Assembly (NCBI GenBank): GCA_964020975.1
Contig: OZ026624.1
Span: 66,544,208-66,608,207 of the forward strand
DNA length: 64,000 nt
Origin: Hermodice carunculata
Lineage: Eukaryota > Annelida > Polychaeta > Eunicida > Amphinomidae
Direction of reading: 5' to 3'
Both the position numbers and the translations under genes were made by a program. Within the stretch, counting starts at the first letter, position 1. Every line of letters starts with the position of its first letter. This document shows positions 12,144-23,260 of this stretch, in pieces. The notes below the pieces were generated by a model that ran no database searches, had not been told where the DNA came from, and was given only the letters and a program-made list of their open reading frames with translations.

Positions 12144-12385
12144 TTAACCCTTTCCCCCTTAAACTGGCCAAAACCAGCTGGTGGTCAAATGTCGTCTGCT
12201 TCAGCATTTTCAACTAATTTCAATAGGATGAAAAACAATTTAGACTGAGAATTGTAGATAAGCCCTATCAAGGATCACATGCCCCAGGTCAACAACTTTC
12301 CTTGGCATGAGTTGGGCACTTAGTGCCCAACTCATGCAAAGGAAAGTTGTTGACTTAAGTGTCAATGCAAGGGGGAAAGGGTTAA
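12144..12385. mobile_element. TTAA MITE, group C, copy 1 (complete)
   Basis: TTAACCCTTTCCCCCTT and AAGGGGGAAAGGGTTAA are exact inverted ends. The hairpin core at 12288-12353 is almost perfect over 33 bp per arm (GTCAACAACTTTCCTTGG continuing to CATGAGTTGGGCAC and mirrored). The opposite half contains CATCTGCTTCAG-like and GGCCAAAACCAGCTGG motifs shared with the C copies at 13979 and 36767. Confidence 0.88.
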
Positions 12386-12607
12386 GAGTGTGACTATTTG
12401 GTGCCATCTTGGAGGTTGCTGGCATCACATCAGCTCCCTACAAGCATAAACTACAGGTTCCCCCTGTTTTGACCTCTAATCACTCAGAGTAGCCTCTCAA
12501 AGGAGGGCCAGTGTTCTCTATTCTAATATTCAATTGATATGATAATGTCACCATTTTAACTCTTCCATCATTCTGGTATATTTTCCAATTAACTGTTAAT
12601 CGGTCCC

Positions 12608-13182
12608 AGAAACTTCTCCCTTACATTATAACTAAGTCAATGAGTCAACAGGCTTCCTTGGTGTGGGTTAGCATCCAACTCACACCAAGGAAAGCTGTTG
12701 ACCTGCAACATGTTATCTCAGTAGGTCTCACCCACAATTCTCATTCAAATTGTTTTCATTTATGTATTACAGTAGTCCCTCCTTTGAAAGACCACCGCTT
12801 TGAGAGACCACCTCCTTTGAGAGACCACAGTTGTCAGGTCTTTCTGTAGTACTCTTCATGTTATTTATACCTCCTTTGAGGGACCACCTGCATTCTGTGA
12901 CCGCCTTTTGCATGGCACTAGGGGTGGTCTCTCAAAGGAGGGACTACTGTTTCCAAACACAGCTATCTTTGGTGGTCTCTGAAGAGTCCAGTAGGAAGGA
13001 AAGCAGTCAGGCTGTACAGCCAAAGTCTGACCAGGCAGTAAGCTTCACAGACAGCCATTTCTCACCAGCTTGGCCTTTGCCCAGTCTTCAAATTGGTTTG
13101 TTGTTGGCATTGAAATTAGTCAAAGAATTGAAGCAGATGACATTTGACCACCAGCCAGTTTTGACCAGTTTAAATAGGAAAT
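12608..13182. mobile_element. Group C TTAA MITE, copy 2, split by another MITE
   Basis: Left part: hairpin GTCAACAGGCTTCCTTGG mirrored by CCAAGGAAAGCTGTTGAC, then the C-type segment ending ATTGTTTTCATTTA near 12762. Right part resumes at about 13105 with TGAAATTAGTCAAAG and the C motifs GAAGCAGATGACATTTGACC. The intervening 340 bp includes the MITE at 12769-12950. Outer ends are degenerate. Confidence 0.65.
12769..12950. mobile_element. 182-bp MITE with ACAGTAGTCCCTCC ends
   Basis: A perfect 19-bp terminal inverted repeat: ACAGTAGTCCCTCCTTTGA and its complement. Internal subrepeats TTTGAGAGACCACC and TTTGAGGGACCACC follow the left end. CAGT ends with GTCCCTC resemble pogo/Tigger-type mariner relatives, but no TA duplication is evident, so that assignment is inference. 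A loose end of the same type, CTCTCAAAGGAGGG, is seen near 12496. Confidence 0.8.
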
Positions 13183-13221
13183 AGTTACAATGTGACAAGA
13201 TTGTAGAATCACTGTTAGCCA

Positions 13222-13385
13222 TACAGTGGTTGTTCACAGACCACCTGGCTTTTAAGACAACATATATAAGTATGTGTACTAACTATGTTTCACTGGTATA
13301 TGACCTCCATTGACAGACTATTTGCTTTATATGGCCACTTTTGACATGTTCATGGGGTGGTCGCCCTAAGGATGGACCACTTTAA
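13222..13385. mobile_element. Decayed relative of the 182-bp MITE
   Basis: ACAGTGGTTGTTCACAGACC at the left is loosely mirrored by GGTGGTCGCCCTAAGGATGG and ACCACTTT at the right, with the GACCACC subrepeat. The ends have several mismatches. Confidence 0.4.
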
Positions 13386-13629
13386 TTATTTGGTGCACAT
13401 TTAATAAAGAGAGGGTCACTTTTTTGGTGGCCATTCTATTATTATTACATGTATTACTATAACATATTGTGGGAATAGGAACTCGTGCACTTTCCGATTC
13501 CGAAAGGAAAGTCTAAAAGTTCTACCAACATGGCTGAAGCCTGTGTGATGACATTGGCTGACACTTCATGGCCAAGCATCTGTTTCCAGAGGGAGCATGA
13601 CTTACTGCAAATACAAAAGCCAAAGCCCA

Positions 13630-13835
13630 TTAGCCCTTTTCCCTTTATACCAGCCAAAACCGCCCGGTGGTTAAATTTCATCTGCTTCAGTGTTTCTAAC
13701 TGATGTTAACAGTTATAAAAGACAATTTTACTGAGAATTGCAAGTGAGACATATCAACATAACAAGCCCTACTAAGTGCCTAACCCATGCCAAGGAAAGC
13801 TGTTGACTCAATTTTAATTGAAGGGGGAGGGTTAA
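13630..13835. mobile_element. Group C TTAA MITE, copy 3, one hairpin arm missing
   Basis: Shows the C motifs (CAGCCAAAACCGCCCGGTGG, CATCTGCTTCAG) and one hairpin arm, CCATGCCAAGGAAAGCTGTT. The partner arm is absent, so the palindrome has collapsed. The right end GGGGGAGGGTTAAA is recognisable; the left end TTAGCCCTTTTCCC is altered. Confidence 0.65.
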
Positions 13836-13978
13836 ATTGGCTGTGAGTGAACAATCCTCTGCTTCACGGATTTTTCAGATTTTAGAACTGATTCTAAAAA
13901 TTTGATGAGAAGTATAGACGACCCCTCTCAGAACAGCACACTCCAGGTAAACAGCCTTCTTAGAGGTGGATTGGGGGT

Positions 13979-14220
13979 TTAACCCTTTCCCCCTTGCATT
14001 GACACTTGAGTCAATAACTTTCCTTGGCATGCGTTGGGTACTAAGTGCCCAACTTATGCCAAGGAAAGTTGTTGACCTGGGGCATGTGATCTTGATAGGG
14101 CTCATCTACAATTCTCAGTCAAAATTGTTTTTCATTACCACTGAAATTAGTTAAAAACACTGAAGCAGACGACATTTGACCACCAGCCGGTTTTGGCCGC
14201 TTTAAGGGGGAAAGGGTTAA
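13979..14220. mobile_element. TTAA MITE, group C, copy 4 (complete)
   Basis: The ends TTAACCCTTTCCCCCTT and GGGGGAAAGGGTTAA are inverted. It lies in the opposite orientation to copy 1, with the hairpin (GTCAATAACTTTCCTTGG arm) near the left end and CACCAGCCGGTTTTGGCC near the right. The length is the same as copy 1. Confidence 0.88.
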
Positions 14221-14896
14221 AATAACTGTAGAGTTGCTGTCCCAGCTCTGCCTGCTGTATGGCTACACTGTCAATGTCACCCAGTCATGTTGTCCCTTTT
14301 ATTGGAGTAGGCTCCTGCATGGACCATCAGTACTTTATATCATCAACCAACGAGGTGTAATATGACATGTGCTGCTCATGTTCCAGTTACATTGTTATGA
14401 CACCATATGATCAGCTTTGGCACAACTTCCCAGCTGACAGCCCACAACCGCCACCTGATCTCACTTTTGTTGAAATACTCACCAGTAGGTTGTGCAACAG
14501 TACGTAATAACACTCAGTAACAATCACATTTTAGCTGGTAAAAAAGACCACATGTCCTGAGTACCCACATTTACAACAAGTATGCCAATTTATCAATGTT
14601 ATTAACCCCTTCAGTGCTACATTAACCCCTTCCAGGCTTTCCATTTTAATTTGTGTCTGGGGGTTGTCCATACTCTTTGAGATCATTTTGGGGAGGGGGG
14701 TCTCCAATATTCTCAGCGGGTCACAGGGATATTAGTTTTATTAACTCTATTTCATCAATATTTAGACTACTCTTTCTTCAGGGATTTCAAGTTCTCTTGT
14801 ACCCTTTAAGTTCCAAATTGGAGGTCATAAGTTAATTTCCATGCCTCGTTATATACATACTTTTAATAAAAGGGAAAACTGCCCTTAAGTGCCATA

Positions 14897-14953
14897 TTAA
14901 CCCCTTCATTGCTGCAAGTTGCCAAATCTTGGCTGTAACAATGAAGGGGTAAA
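14897..14953. mobile_element. Very short TTAA inverted repeat
   Basis: TTAACCCCTTCATTG and CAATGAAGGGGTAA face each other across about 27 bases. A partial end TTAACCCCTTCAGTGC is seen near 14605. It resembles a minimal deletion derivative of the TTAA MITEs, but the right TTAA is not intact. Confidence 0.45.
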
Positions 14954-15102
14954 GGGTATTATAGCACTTGCCTTCTGTACTGGGGCATTTTAATTTCTGT
15001 ACTGGCACACTGGAGTCCCTCGTATTATCTGTACTTTGAATTGACCATAAATTTTTAATCTGCTTATATTCTGTACATTGTACTGGAGTTGAAATATTTC
15101 TT

Positions 15103-15235
15103 GCACCAGCATGCAAGGACCCCCCCCCCCCTTAATGCCCCTGAGCAATTGCACCAGCATACTGGGACCCCCTTCCCCCCCTAAGCAATGACACCAGCAT
15201 ACTGGGACACCCCTTAGCCCCCCTGAGCAATGGCA
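15103..15235. repeat. Short tandem repeat, about 2.5 copies
   Basis: CACCAGCATACTGGGAC followed by C-runs and CTGAGCAATG recurs at spacings of 49 and 40 bases. The open frames across it on the minus strand are repeat-derived. Confidence 0.7.
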
Positions 15236-15340
15236 CAAGTGCCACAATGTAACATGATCTTGCATTGCAGAGCAAAATACTGATGTAAATACAGAGGCAT
15301 GCTGTGATGTATAGCATTATGTTGCAATGAATGTACTTAT

Positions 15341-15481
15341 ATACAAACTGTCATGAGCTGTGCTTCTGGTTGGGACAAAATGATTCTGGGCAGGAAACCA
15401 TGAGCGGCAAAGAGGCAAGTAATTTTCTTGCACAGAATCATTGAGTCCCAACCAGAAATGCACATGATTGATGGTTTGTAT
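15341..15481. mobile_element. Foldback MITE with long inverted arms
   Basis: Arms of about 45 bp: ATACAAACTGTCATGAGC and TTCTGGTTGGGAC at the left are mirrored by GTCCCAACCAGAA and GGTTTGTAT at the right. TTAT flanks both ends and is a candidate 4-bp target duplication. No coding content. Confidence 0.65.
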
Positions 15482-17389
15482 TTATCCCATAGTGTTTCTA
15501 CGGAATATTCTTTTTAAGTAGACAACAAATGATAGTTTTCAAGCAAAAACAGAGGCCAGAAATATGTAGAAAAGCATAACCACCCAATACTGCAATGCAT
15601 GGACGAATAGGTCTATTTTTCCAGAAATGTAATCTAATACTATGCGATTTGAAAAGGTGATGTGATAGCCGTAACACATACCTTAATTAAGCTCCTAAGG
15701 GCCCCATTATGGAATAAAGCAATATGCTGCATGGTGTTGCAACATGCTGCAATGCATGCTGCTGGTCTCCAGTTTGTATGCAACTAGGTTACTTGGTCAT
15801 TACATGCCCACTATCATGGCACTATTTCTTGATCTTATCAAGTTATGCAGTTTAATAGTAGTTTGCAAGGCTCCAGTTTATAAGGAGAAGTGAGTAACAT
15901 TTACTGCTTACTGTGGATTTAACATGTACATTTATGAAAGAATTGCCATGGCAGGTGTAGGATTATATTTCAGCTTCACATATATGTCAGCTCCATTACA
16001 GTTTCTACACTGAGTTGCCTGAGTTGAGCGTGGACTGATTGTCCAGCAGGTACTGTTGCTCCAGGTGTTGAGACACCCTAATGTGTGTAGAACCACACAT
16101 ATAGAATTCCCCATGACACAGCCGTGTGGAATTTTGTTTCTCCCGTAGAGTGTTAAATCCTATGTTTTTGTCAAAAACCTACTTGGTTAAGCGTGCTTGC
16201 TGCAGCATTTCGACTCCATTTTGTTCAGTCTCAACATTGCGTTGCTACGGTACGTCACTCAAGAAAGAACTTTCAGTCACTCTTTTTTATCTTACGTAAT
16301 CTGATTGGCTTACAGAGAAAACAACAACCAATAGGATTCTCTCTTTTATTTCATTTCGGTCATAAAATCGTTCCACACTTATGTTAGGTTGCATTTCCAC
16401 ATGGGTAACTATGGGAAAATACAGCTACCTGCCTAGAAACACTTGGCCCCATGCATTCTGACCTGTGTAATGGAGATCATATGAAGCTTGGTCAGTTTAG
16501 TGTGCAATGTCAGTGCTCAGAAAGCAAGGATGGACTTATAACCTGCTGAAAAGGACCGTAGTAACTATTGTCTCACAAGAGATGTTGCGACCTGGACACT
16601 GACCATATATCCCAATTTTTCCAAGTTTTTCATGGTTTTATGTGTCAGTTTGTTTGTTAACATTTTAAAAAAGGACAGAGGATGTACTTTTATTGTACAG
16701 TTTCCCTATGAATTTCCTGGCAATTATCAATAATGTGTGTATTAAAATACACAAATAAACATATACACTATTCTGCTGGTTCATTTTGTCCAATGCCACC
16801 ACAAGGGGGCACCACAATGTTATGTGACACTAGGCCTACATGTAGGTCTTGGACCAGTAAATCAAACCTAATAGAGTTACATGTTAAATTGGCTTTATTC
16901 GCCAGCTTGTTTATGATATTCAGAAGTTTCGTTGACACTCTACCTGTCATTTTTCTCAAAGCTTACTTCAATGACACTTACATTATCAATAGAAAATGGG
17001 GGCAAAACCAATTAACTTTCTTGATACTCGCGCATTTGTTTATGCTAACCTCCATAGTTATAGTTCCGAAGCAAACCTTGGTGAAATCATAGCCCAACAA
17101 AATTTCTAGTTCAAGAATTAAATGTTGAAGTGACACCCTTCCCAAACCTACAGATAATCAGGCATATTTATTCCCTTTATATGACAAGAAATGCATGAGA
17201 GTTTCTCTGCTCCCTAATTTTTAATAGTCTGTCACCTGAGGTCCTGCATTCATTGCGTGACTGAAATTTCTGACACACCTGCACCTGCAGCATATTTACT
17301 GGCCCAAGACCTGTAGCTTGGAATAAGTATTTTAGTACACATTTTCCACTCCCAAAGGTTGCCATCGACACACTAAGTTACACTCTTAC
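15482..17389. other. Single-copy region with CCAAT-like motifs
   Basis: No gene was recognised. At 16260-16345 ACGTCAC, GATTGGC and CCAATAG lie close together, which could belong to a regulatory site, but no start or exon follows clearly. A segment around 16840-16920 (GGTCTTGGACCA, TACATGTTAAA) reappears in diverged form near 39890, so a dispersed repeat is present. Confidence 0.4.
16799..16812 (+). promoter_or_regulatory. CTCF-like site
   Basis: CCACAAGGGGGCAC matches the bilaterian CTCF core (CCANNAGRKGGC) with at most one deviation. It is a single motif without other support; the match alone does not show binding. Confidence 0.3.
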
Positions 17390-17472
17390 ACCTCAGGTGT
17401 ACTTTTGTGGCCCTCAGCTTCACTCCTGTCATCTTTAGCTGTACATTTGTCCTCCCCAATTCCTCCCCCAGT
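17390..17472. repeat. Left part of the 20-bp minisatellite
   Basis: Imperfect units of the GTACTTTTGTGGCCCTCAGC and TGTACATTTGTCCTCC type. They match the array that restarts after the hAT-like element at 18339, so the element split one array. Confidence 0.6.
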
Positions 17473-18338
17473 CAGAGGCTCCAACTTGCCTCAGGTACAA
17501 AGTGGGAGATCTCCCTCTTTCAGTTACTGAAAAGTGGGGGATTGTATGTGAGCGAGTGCCGAAGGCATGAAGCTCATCTAGGGGGGTCCGAGGAACGTTT
17601 GACATTATCAATACTGCAAATAATCATTGAACAGCTGCTACATTTCAGTGTTTTCCTCACACTGTAAGCAGAAAGGTGACCCACCTTACACTTTTTTTCA
17701 TGAAAAGTCTTTCAAGTCTTGATGAAAACTCTGTATTGGACAAAAGCAAACAATAATACATGTATCTTTCTTGTCAGCACCTTCATTTTCTTGCCATCAA
17801 ATTGTCTTCATTTCTCCAACACATCAAGATAAATCTCACCCAGCTGACTTCTCAACACCTTGTGTGAGAAGTTAAAAATAATGAGTACAGAGCGAATTCT
17901 CCCCCATATGATACGGAAAAGCTACAGTTGCAGTAGCCACAAAAGGCGTAATTTGTTCCTTGAGGGCTTTCCCTAATGCCTGCAAACTGCTCCGTCCATG
18001 ATGGCAAAAGACTGGCTTGGTACTTCACCCTTTTCTTTGTCAGATTTTCGTTCCCGTTCGAGGAACGTTTCACCATGATGGGCCCAAATGACTTGGAAGT
18101 AGTTTTGCAGTGCCTTCTATAACACAGCTTTCGCACGTATATGGGGTGATAACCCAAGCAAGACAGTACCACTCTGTCGCTCTTGTACCACTGCTGGGTG
18201 CTGCCGATCGATAAAAACATTTTCAGCTTTTTTTTGGGGGGGGTTAAATTTTTAGAAAAGCGGGAGGACGGGAGACTTTGTTAAAAAGTTAGAAAAAGCG
18301 GGAGATCTCCTGCTGAGGCGGGAGAGTTGGAGTCTCTG
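17473..18338 (-). mobile_element. hAT-like DNA transposon with BED-finger remnant
   Basis: The ends CAGAGGCTCCAAC and GTTGGAGTCTCTG are inverted repeats, flanked by CCCAGT on both sides (17467-17472 and 18339-18344), a perfect 6-bp target duplication. The minus strand carries a BED zinc-finger frame close to its 5' end, as expected for hAT transposases. At 866 bp it lacks a transposase core and is an internally deleted copy. Both flanks are the same minisatellite. Confidence 0.8.
17852..18220 (-). pseudogene. BED-type zinc-finger fragment of a hAT transposase
   Basis: A 122-residue frame. Residues from about 49 to 111 resemble the N-terminal BED zinc finger of hAT and ZBED proteins: a basic start, then PSWTEQFAGI (aromatic and hydrophobic positions), then FCGYC giving the first zinc ligands Cys94 and Cys97, then SFSVSYGG. 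The paired histidines expected some 20 residues later are not present in this frame. The more likely native start is the internal Met at about residue 49. BED fingers bind DNA, here probably the transposon ends. The rest of the transposase is absent, so it cannot mobilise anything. It lies wholly within the inverted ends at 17473-18338. The similarity is by eye. Confidence 0.6.
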
Positions 18339-18820
18339 CCCAGTCCTCAGTTGTACTATTGTCCCCCACACATATACTCTTGTCAGCTGTCTTATCCTCC
18401 TCACTTGAATATCCTCCTTAGCTGTACTGTCTTTTTTTCGGTTGTTCTCCTATCCCAGTTGTTCTTTTGTCCCCCTAAGTTGTCCTCTTGGGTACTCAGT
18501 AGTACACTTGGGTACTCAGTAGTTCTCTTGTCTACTCAGTAGTTCTCTTAAATGTCTACTCAGTAGTTCTCCTGTCTACTCAGTACTTCTTTTAATTGTC
18601 TACTCAGTATAGTTCTCTTAATTGTCTACTCAGTAGTTCTCCTGTCTACTCAGTAGTTCTCCTGTCTACTCAGTAGTACTGTCTACTCAGTAGTACTCTT
18701 GTCCCTCCTTTTATCCCCATCAGAGATTCTCTTGACAGACCCAGTTGTTCATTTGCCCCATCAGTTCTTCTCTTCTTCCCTTCAGATATACTTGGCCCCA
18801 TCAGTTGCACTCTTGGCTTC
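18339..18820. repeat. 20-bp minisatellite, middle part
   Basis: Units of AGTTGTACTCTTGTCCCCC type pass into a tighter sub-array at about 18495-18705 with unit CTACTCAGTAGTTCTCCTGT. The C/T-rich strand gives spurious Leu/Ser/Pro-rich frames. Confidence 0.85.
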
Positions 18821-19185
18821 TTCAATAACCCATGTGCGAGTATGTAAGAACAATGGCTTAATTGGCATGCTAATAACTGCATACACAAGTCACGCGCCGG
18901 TGGTCTTGCCTGATGTCCTGCAAGGGTGAGGGTATCATGCAAAGAAATACACTAGGAAGACATACATTTTCCTTAAAAACTACCCACAGAAACCAGCGAT
19001 ACACTTTGTAATAAAAATGTTGAAAAGAAAGTTTTTCAGTCGCACTTGGTGCTTTACAAACTTAAATTCTGAAATGCTGAGTCAGTGGTGGAATATATAT
19101 TTTATTCAAATTTATCAAAGTTTGCAGGACTTTCTATTGTTCTTCGTGTTCACTCATGCATTTGACGCACATACACTATTACACT
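18821..19185. other. Spacer inside the 20-bp minisatellite
   Basis: Unrelated AT-rich sequence that interrupts the minisatellite. I see no terminal repeats that would mark it as a mobile element. Confidence 0.45.
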
Positions 19186-19605
19186 CTTGTCCCCAGTTAT
19201 AGTCTTGACTGTTCAGCTATACTGCTGTCCTCTCAGTTGTATGCTTGTCCCCGTCACCTGTATTCTTGCCCCCCTCAATGTTGTCCTCTTAAGTTGGGCT
19301 ATTGTTTCTCGGATTGTTTATCATCAGTTGTCCTCTAGTCCCCCCTTAGCTGCCTTCAAGTCCCATTAATTGTACTCCTGTCCTGTTTAATTGGGCCTTG
19401 TCTTCATAAATGTTCTCTTGCCCTTGTCAGTTATACTCTTGTCCCTATCAGTTATCCTCTTATCCCTCTCTGTTGTACTCTTGTCCCTCCTCAGTTATTC
19501 TCTTGCCCCCATTACTCTGACACCGATTATCCTCTTGTCCCCCCGTAGTTGTTCCTTTGTCCTGCCCCCCCCCCCCCCCCCCCCCCCCCGTTGTACTCCT
19601 GCGGG
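19186..19605. repeat. 20-bp minisatellite, right part
   Basis: Same unit as at 18339 (TGTACTCTTGTCCC and CAGTTATCCTCTT variants), ending in a poly-C tract at about 19563-19589. Confidence 0.85.
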
Positions 19606-20333
19606 CACTGAATTAATTGGTCAGTAGGTTTACCTTGGTAACATGGACACATTTAATCAAAGGTAGGCTCACTGGATTTATTTCTAGCAGTACTTCCTTT
19701 TCATGGTATCTAGTTTGATATATCAGGTCTTGGACCTGAACATTAAACTCACACTTCTACTAACCATTGTAGGAAAATGTTGTAAAAAGACGGACAGTAT
19801 GCTCATAATTTTTACAACCTCTGTATACTAGTAGCATTAAAAAAAGCACAGGAAAGTTCAATGGATTAGTGACTAAATCACAACCATGCTGGCTGCACAT
19901 GGGCCAGTCTCTACCCTTTAAAACCCAAATGATCTTCATGCGTTCCTGGATCACAGTAAAATGCCATAAATCAGTCGTATGTAAGCTTACTTTGTGTACT
20001 TGTGCCCAAACTCAAGAGGTTCTTCAGACACAGCACACAAACATATCATGTGACACATATATATTGTCCCAGGTATATATTTTAGAATTTTATAATCTGC
20101 TTTATACAACAATCATATTGACTTTGCCAACAAACTGTGAATTTATTATTTAAGTGAAATAACAAATTTGTAATATTGGCCGACCAGTGGCAAGTGACTG
20201 TTCTACAAGAACGACTTCATGCAAAGTTCTCCAGGGCAACATCAGTATATGCCTTGAGTAACAAATGTCTGTCTTGTCATTTTGATATTGTCAATACAGA
20301 AAATAATGGCAACAAAAAAAATCATTTTTGTCA
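19606..20333. other. Single-copy spacer
   Basis: No gene, RNA or repeat was recognised. Confidence 0.5.
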
Positions 20334-20339
20334 GTTTTA

Positions 20340-20892
20340 CAGAGCCTCCAAGTCTCCCGCTTTTTGTAAAATTACAGAAAAGTAGCATTATTTCATCAGT
20401 GGCTGTAAAGTTGTGCTGTTTTGCCATGTTGTTGTACTGTATATGCACGGAAAATGTCTATGATGGTGCCTAAAATGGTTCAAAATGCAGGAAATGAAGG
20501 TGGAAATTTCAAATTTTTGCCCGGGGACCATGCCCCCCAGACCCCGCTAGCTATGCTTTGCACCTTTGGCACTCACCCTCCAGCCTTTTAATGGCTGCAG
20601 GAGGGAGATCTCCCACTTTTAACTCATTCCATACCAGTCCCTGATTTTTCTGTATGTTTACCTAGATTTAAGACGACAATTTCATATTTAAAATCTTCAT
20701 GAAAAGAGCTTTCATTCAAGCACCAACATGCCTATAGTCTTTAGTCAGTGGTTCTGGCACTGCCTGGCAAGTCATGCTGCAGCTGCCCTTGCGGCAGCTG
20801 CAGCATGACTTGTCAGGCAGTGCCAGAACCGCTGACCAAGGCCTGTGACCATAGTATGGAATGAGTTAACATAAGCTAGCTTAGAGGCTCTA
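20340..20892. mobile_element. hAT-like short element holding a TTAA MITE
   Basis: The ends CAGAGCCTCCAAG and CTTAGAGGCTCTA are inverted and match the ends of the element at 17473. GTTTTA on both sides (20334-20339 and 20893-20898) is a perfect 6-bp target duplication. The body matches the copy at 45045-45430 (CCACTTTTAA then CATAAGCTAGCTTAGAGGC), except that a 247-bp insertion plus one TTAA lies inside it. Confidence 0.85.
20619..20869. mobile_element. TTAA MITE, group E, copy 1, nested
   Basis: TTAACTCATTCCATACCAG at the left is mirrored by GTATGGAATGAGTTAA at the right. Inside is a nearly perfect 44-bp-arm palindrome (GTCAGTGGTTCTGGCACTGC continuing to CTGCAGCTGCC). The paralogous element at 45045 has a single TTAA at 45404-45407 where this copy has the MITE, so the insertion and TTAA duplication are exact. 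The trailer CATTCAAGCACCAACATGCC matches group A. Confidence 0.92.
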
Positions 20893-21164
20893 GTTTTATG
20901 ACACTGGTGCAGGTCGTAACCAGCTGCACACAAACTCTGAGTGTTTTGAGATGACAATGAATTAACTTCAAGCAGATTTGTTGTGACTCAAAGATGCAAA
21001 GTTACAAGTAACAGGCAAATATTCTACGCATGTACATGTACAGCCCTCCATCTGGGACAACTCCAAATACAGTGCTACATTTGTACTGGAATTAATACAA
21101 TGAACTGGGCTGAGTCGATTATAGCATTCATGCATACCTGCCTCCATTGATCCACTCTTTTTAG
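20893..21164. other. Spacer before the third SINE head
   Basis: Contains CATGTACATGTAC near 21027 and nothing else recognised. Confidence 0.45.
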
Positions 21165-21262
21165 AAATAATGATTTGGTACAGTTGGGATGTCCGTTTCC
21201 CATATTCAGCTAGGTGATTGGTGCCAAGGTTGCTGGTTCTAGACTCGGCCATTGCATGGTCA
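21165..21262 (+). mobile_element. tRNA-Ser/Leu-like SINE head, copy 3
   Basis: Diverged relative of the copies at 10665 and 10905: TTTGGTACAGTTGGGATGTC, CCATATTCAGCTAGGTGATT and GGTGCCAAGGTTGCTGG align, and GGTTCTAGACTC stands at the B-box position. The upstream CTGCCTCCATTGATCCACTC also matches. Confidence 0.5.
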
Positions 21263-22369
21263 CAAGACATATCAAAAAAGCGATTTTCATGACAGCCTAA
21301 GAGTTGTCTGGCAAGTTGTGGTTGAGCTGCCATCAAAAGCAGCTGGCGCATCACATGACCGGCAATATTTTCTGACTGAAAGAAACTGCCTGCTGAGTAG
21401 TCACAATGGACGCTCTTCCCTGCTGAATGACGACATTTTGGTGTGACAGATAAAGGTTGAAGGAAACCTACTTTTAATACATTAAAATAATTCAACTATA
21501 TTATTTTCATATATTTCCAGTTAATATTCAGGAAGATTAATTAGTCACCAGAATGATTTACAGAAATTAGCCAGTAGATCACTTTATGTATTTGCTGGCT
21601 GGAAGATAAGAAACAACCATCTACATCCAAGAATACACACAGACACATACAGACATACACACACAGAATGGCAGTTGTGTTTTACCCCCAAAGCTCTGTG
21701 TCATCATGGAGGTATGATGGTGGTTTTATGTCCATGATGACATGGAGATTTGCCTGCTAAAGTGTGTGAAAACTGTGAAATTTGACAATTTGTCCATAAA
21801 AAAAAAGGTAATTTTAATCGATTGTGGATTCTCTAAAACCCAAGAGTTGACAGAATTGCAAAAAAAAAAAAAAAAAACACCAAAGCTTCAGCTTTGAAAC
21901 AAACCGGTAAATTGAGATAGCAAAGATCAAGCTCTGTTGCAGCAGGAATATTTGCAGAGGGGGTTTTATCAACTGGGTGTGAAACATTCTTACTGACAAC
22001 AATACTAGTCAGTTACACTTTTATTGCCCCACTGTGTGTTTTACTGTGCCACGCTTGACACTTAAGATTTAGGAGATAATTACTCCTCAGTATGACAAAT
22101 ACATGGGACACAGCAATAGGCAAACACAACACACAGCATGACTGTTATGCTTGCTTAACCAGCCATGTAATGTGGACATTTTACTGGGGGCAGGTGTGAT
22201 GGCATATTGGAAAACGGTGCCCTGGCTCCCGGGCAGGCCCAGCCCAGACCCAATGGCTGACTCACTGTGTCCCCATGTGGTTTGATTGTGTCTGTGTGCT
22301 AACAGACATATTGTTTTCCCATTAATTTGTTTGTTTACCTATCTGTTTACTTATTTATTTACTTCTTTC
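21263..22369. other. Single-copy spacer
   Basis: Contains short A-runs (21859-21876) and CA-rich patches (about 21650). The longest open frame here, on the minus strand, overlaps the SINE head and looks accidental. Confidence 0.45.
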
Positions 22370-23260
22370 TTCTTTACAGCCAATTTTGTCTGGAGTTTTC
22401 AGACGCCACTAGTATTCTAAAAAAACCCACCAAACTTGCCATGGTGATTGACCTAGTAGTGAAGTTGTGCACCCAGTTTGGAATATTCCTGATATTCATA
22501 AATATGCAAATAAGTGGCAACTAAAATTTTTCAAATCTCAATATCTTCAAAATTATTGCATATAGACACAAAATTCCACGTTGTACATATGGGCTTGTGA
22601 CACCTGCCAATCTGATGCACAGTCAACGAAAGTCACAGAGTTTTAAATTTTGCTAATTAAGCGGATTGAGAAATGTAAAAATTGCATAAATCTCCACAAC
22701 TATTACAGATAGAGGTGCCATTCCAACTTCAATTTACAGGTTTATAACATAGCCACATCGAATGAATCATGAACAATGTAGGATGGTGATTTATGCCAAT
22801 TTGTTGGATACACAAAATATAAATCTTGAATAGTTCAAAACCAATTTCATAGAAAGGTTCCTATCCAACTTCAATGTATGTATTTTCAACATACCCCCAT
22901 CCAATGAAACATGAACCAAAGTTGCAGCATTTTAATTCCTGCAAATTTGGTTAATACATAAAATTTAAATCTTGAATATCTTTCAAAACTATTATAGAAA
23001 GAGGTACCATTCCAACTTCAGCTTTGTGACTTAGCCACATCTGATGAACCATGAACCAAAGTTGTAGCATTTTAATTTATGCAAATACATAAAATTTAAA
23101 TATTAAATACAATGTATCTTTTAAACTATTATAGATGGAAGTGCCATTTCAACTTCAATTCATAGGTTTGTGCTATAGGCACATCCAATGGACCACAAAC
23201 AAAAGTTGGTAGAATGTGTAATTTATACTAGTTAAAAGGAAGACTTGAGCAAGTAAAATG
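22370..23260 (+). repeat. Dispersed repeat Z with about 140-bp subunits, copy 1
   Basis: A pyrimidine-rich lead and TTTACAG are followed by a head (CCAAACTTGCCATGGTGATT) and then three to four subunits, each containing TGCCATTCCAACTTCAATT, TAGCCACATC and ATGAACCA, spaced 136-148 bases apart. The second copy at 27990-28790 shares head and subunits in the same order. No coding frame or terminal inverted repeat was found, so the class is unknown. Confidence 0.7.

Noticed and set aside
20968-21495. 175-codon minus-strand frame
   Set aside because: It overlaps the SINE head and shows no domain or splice signals.
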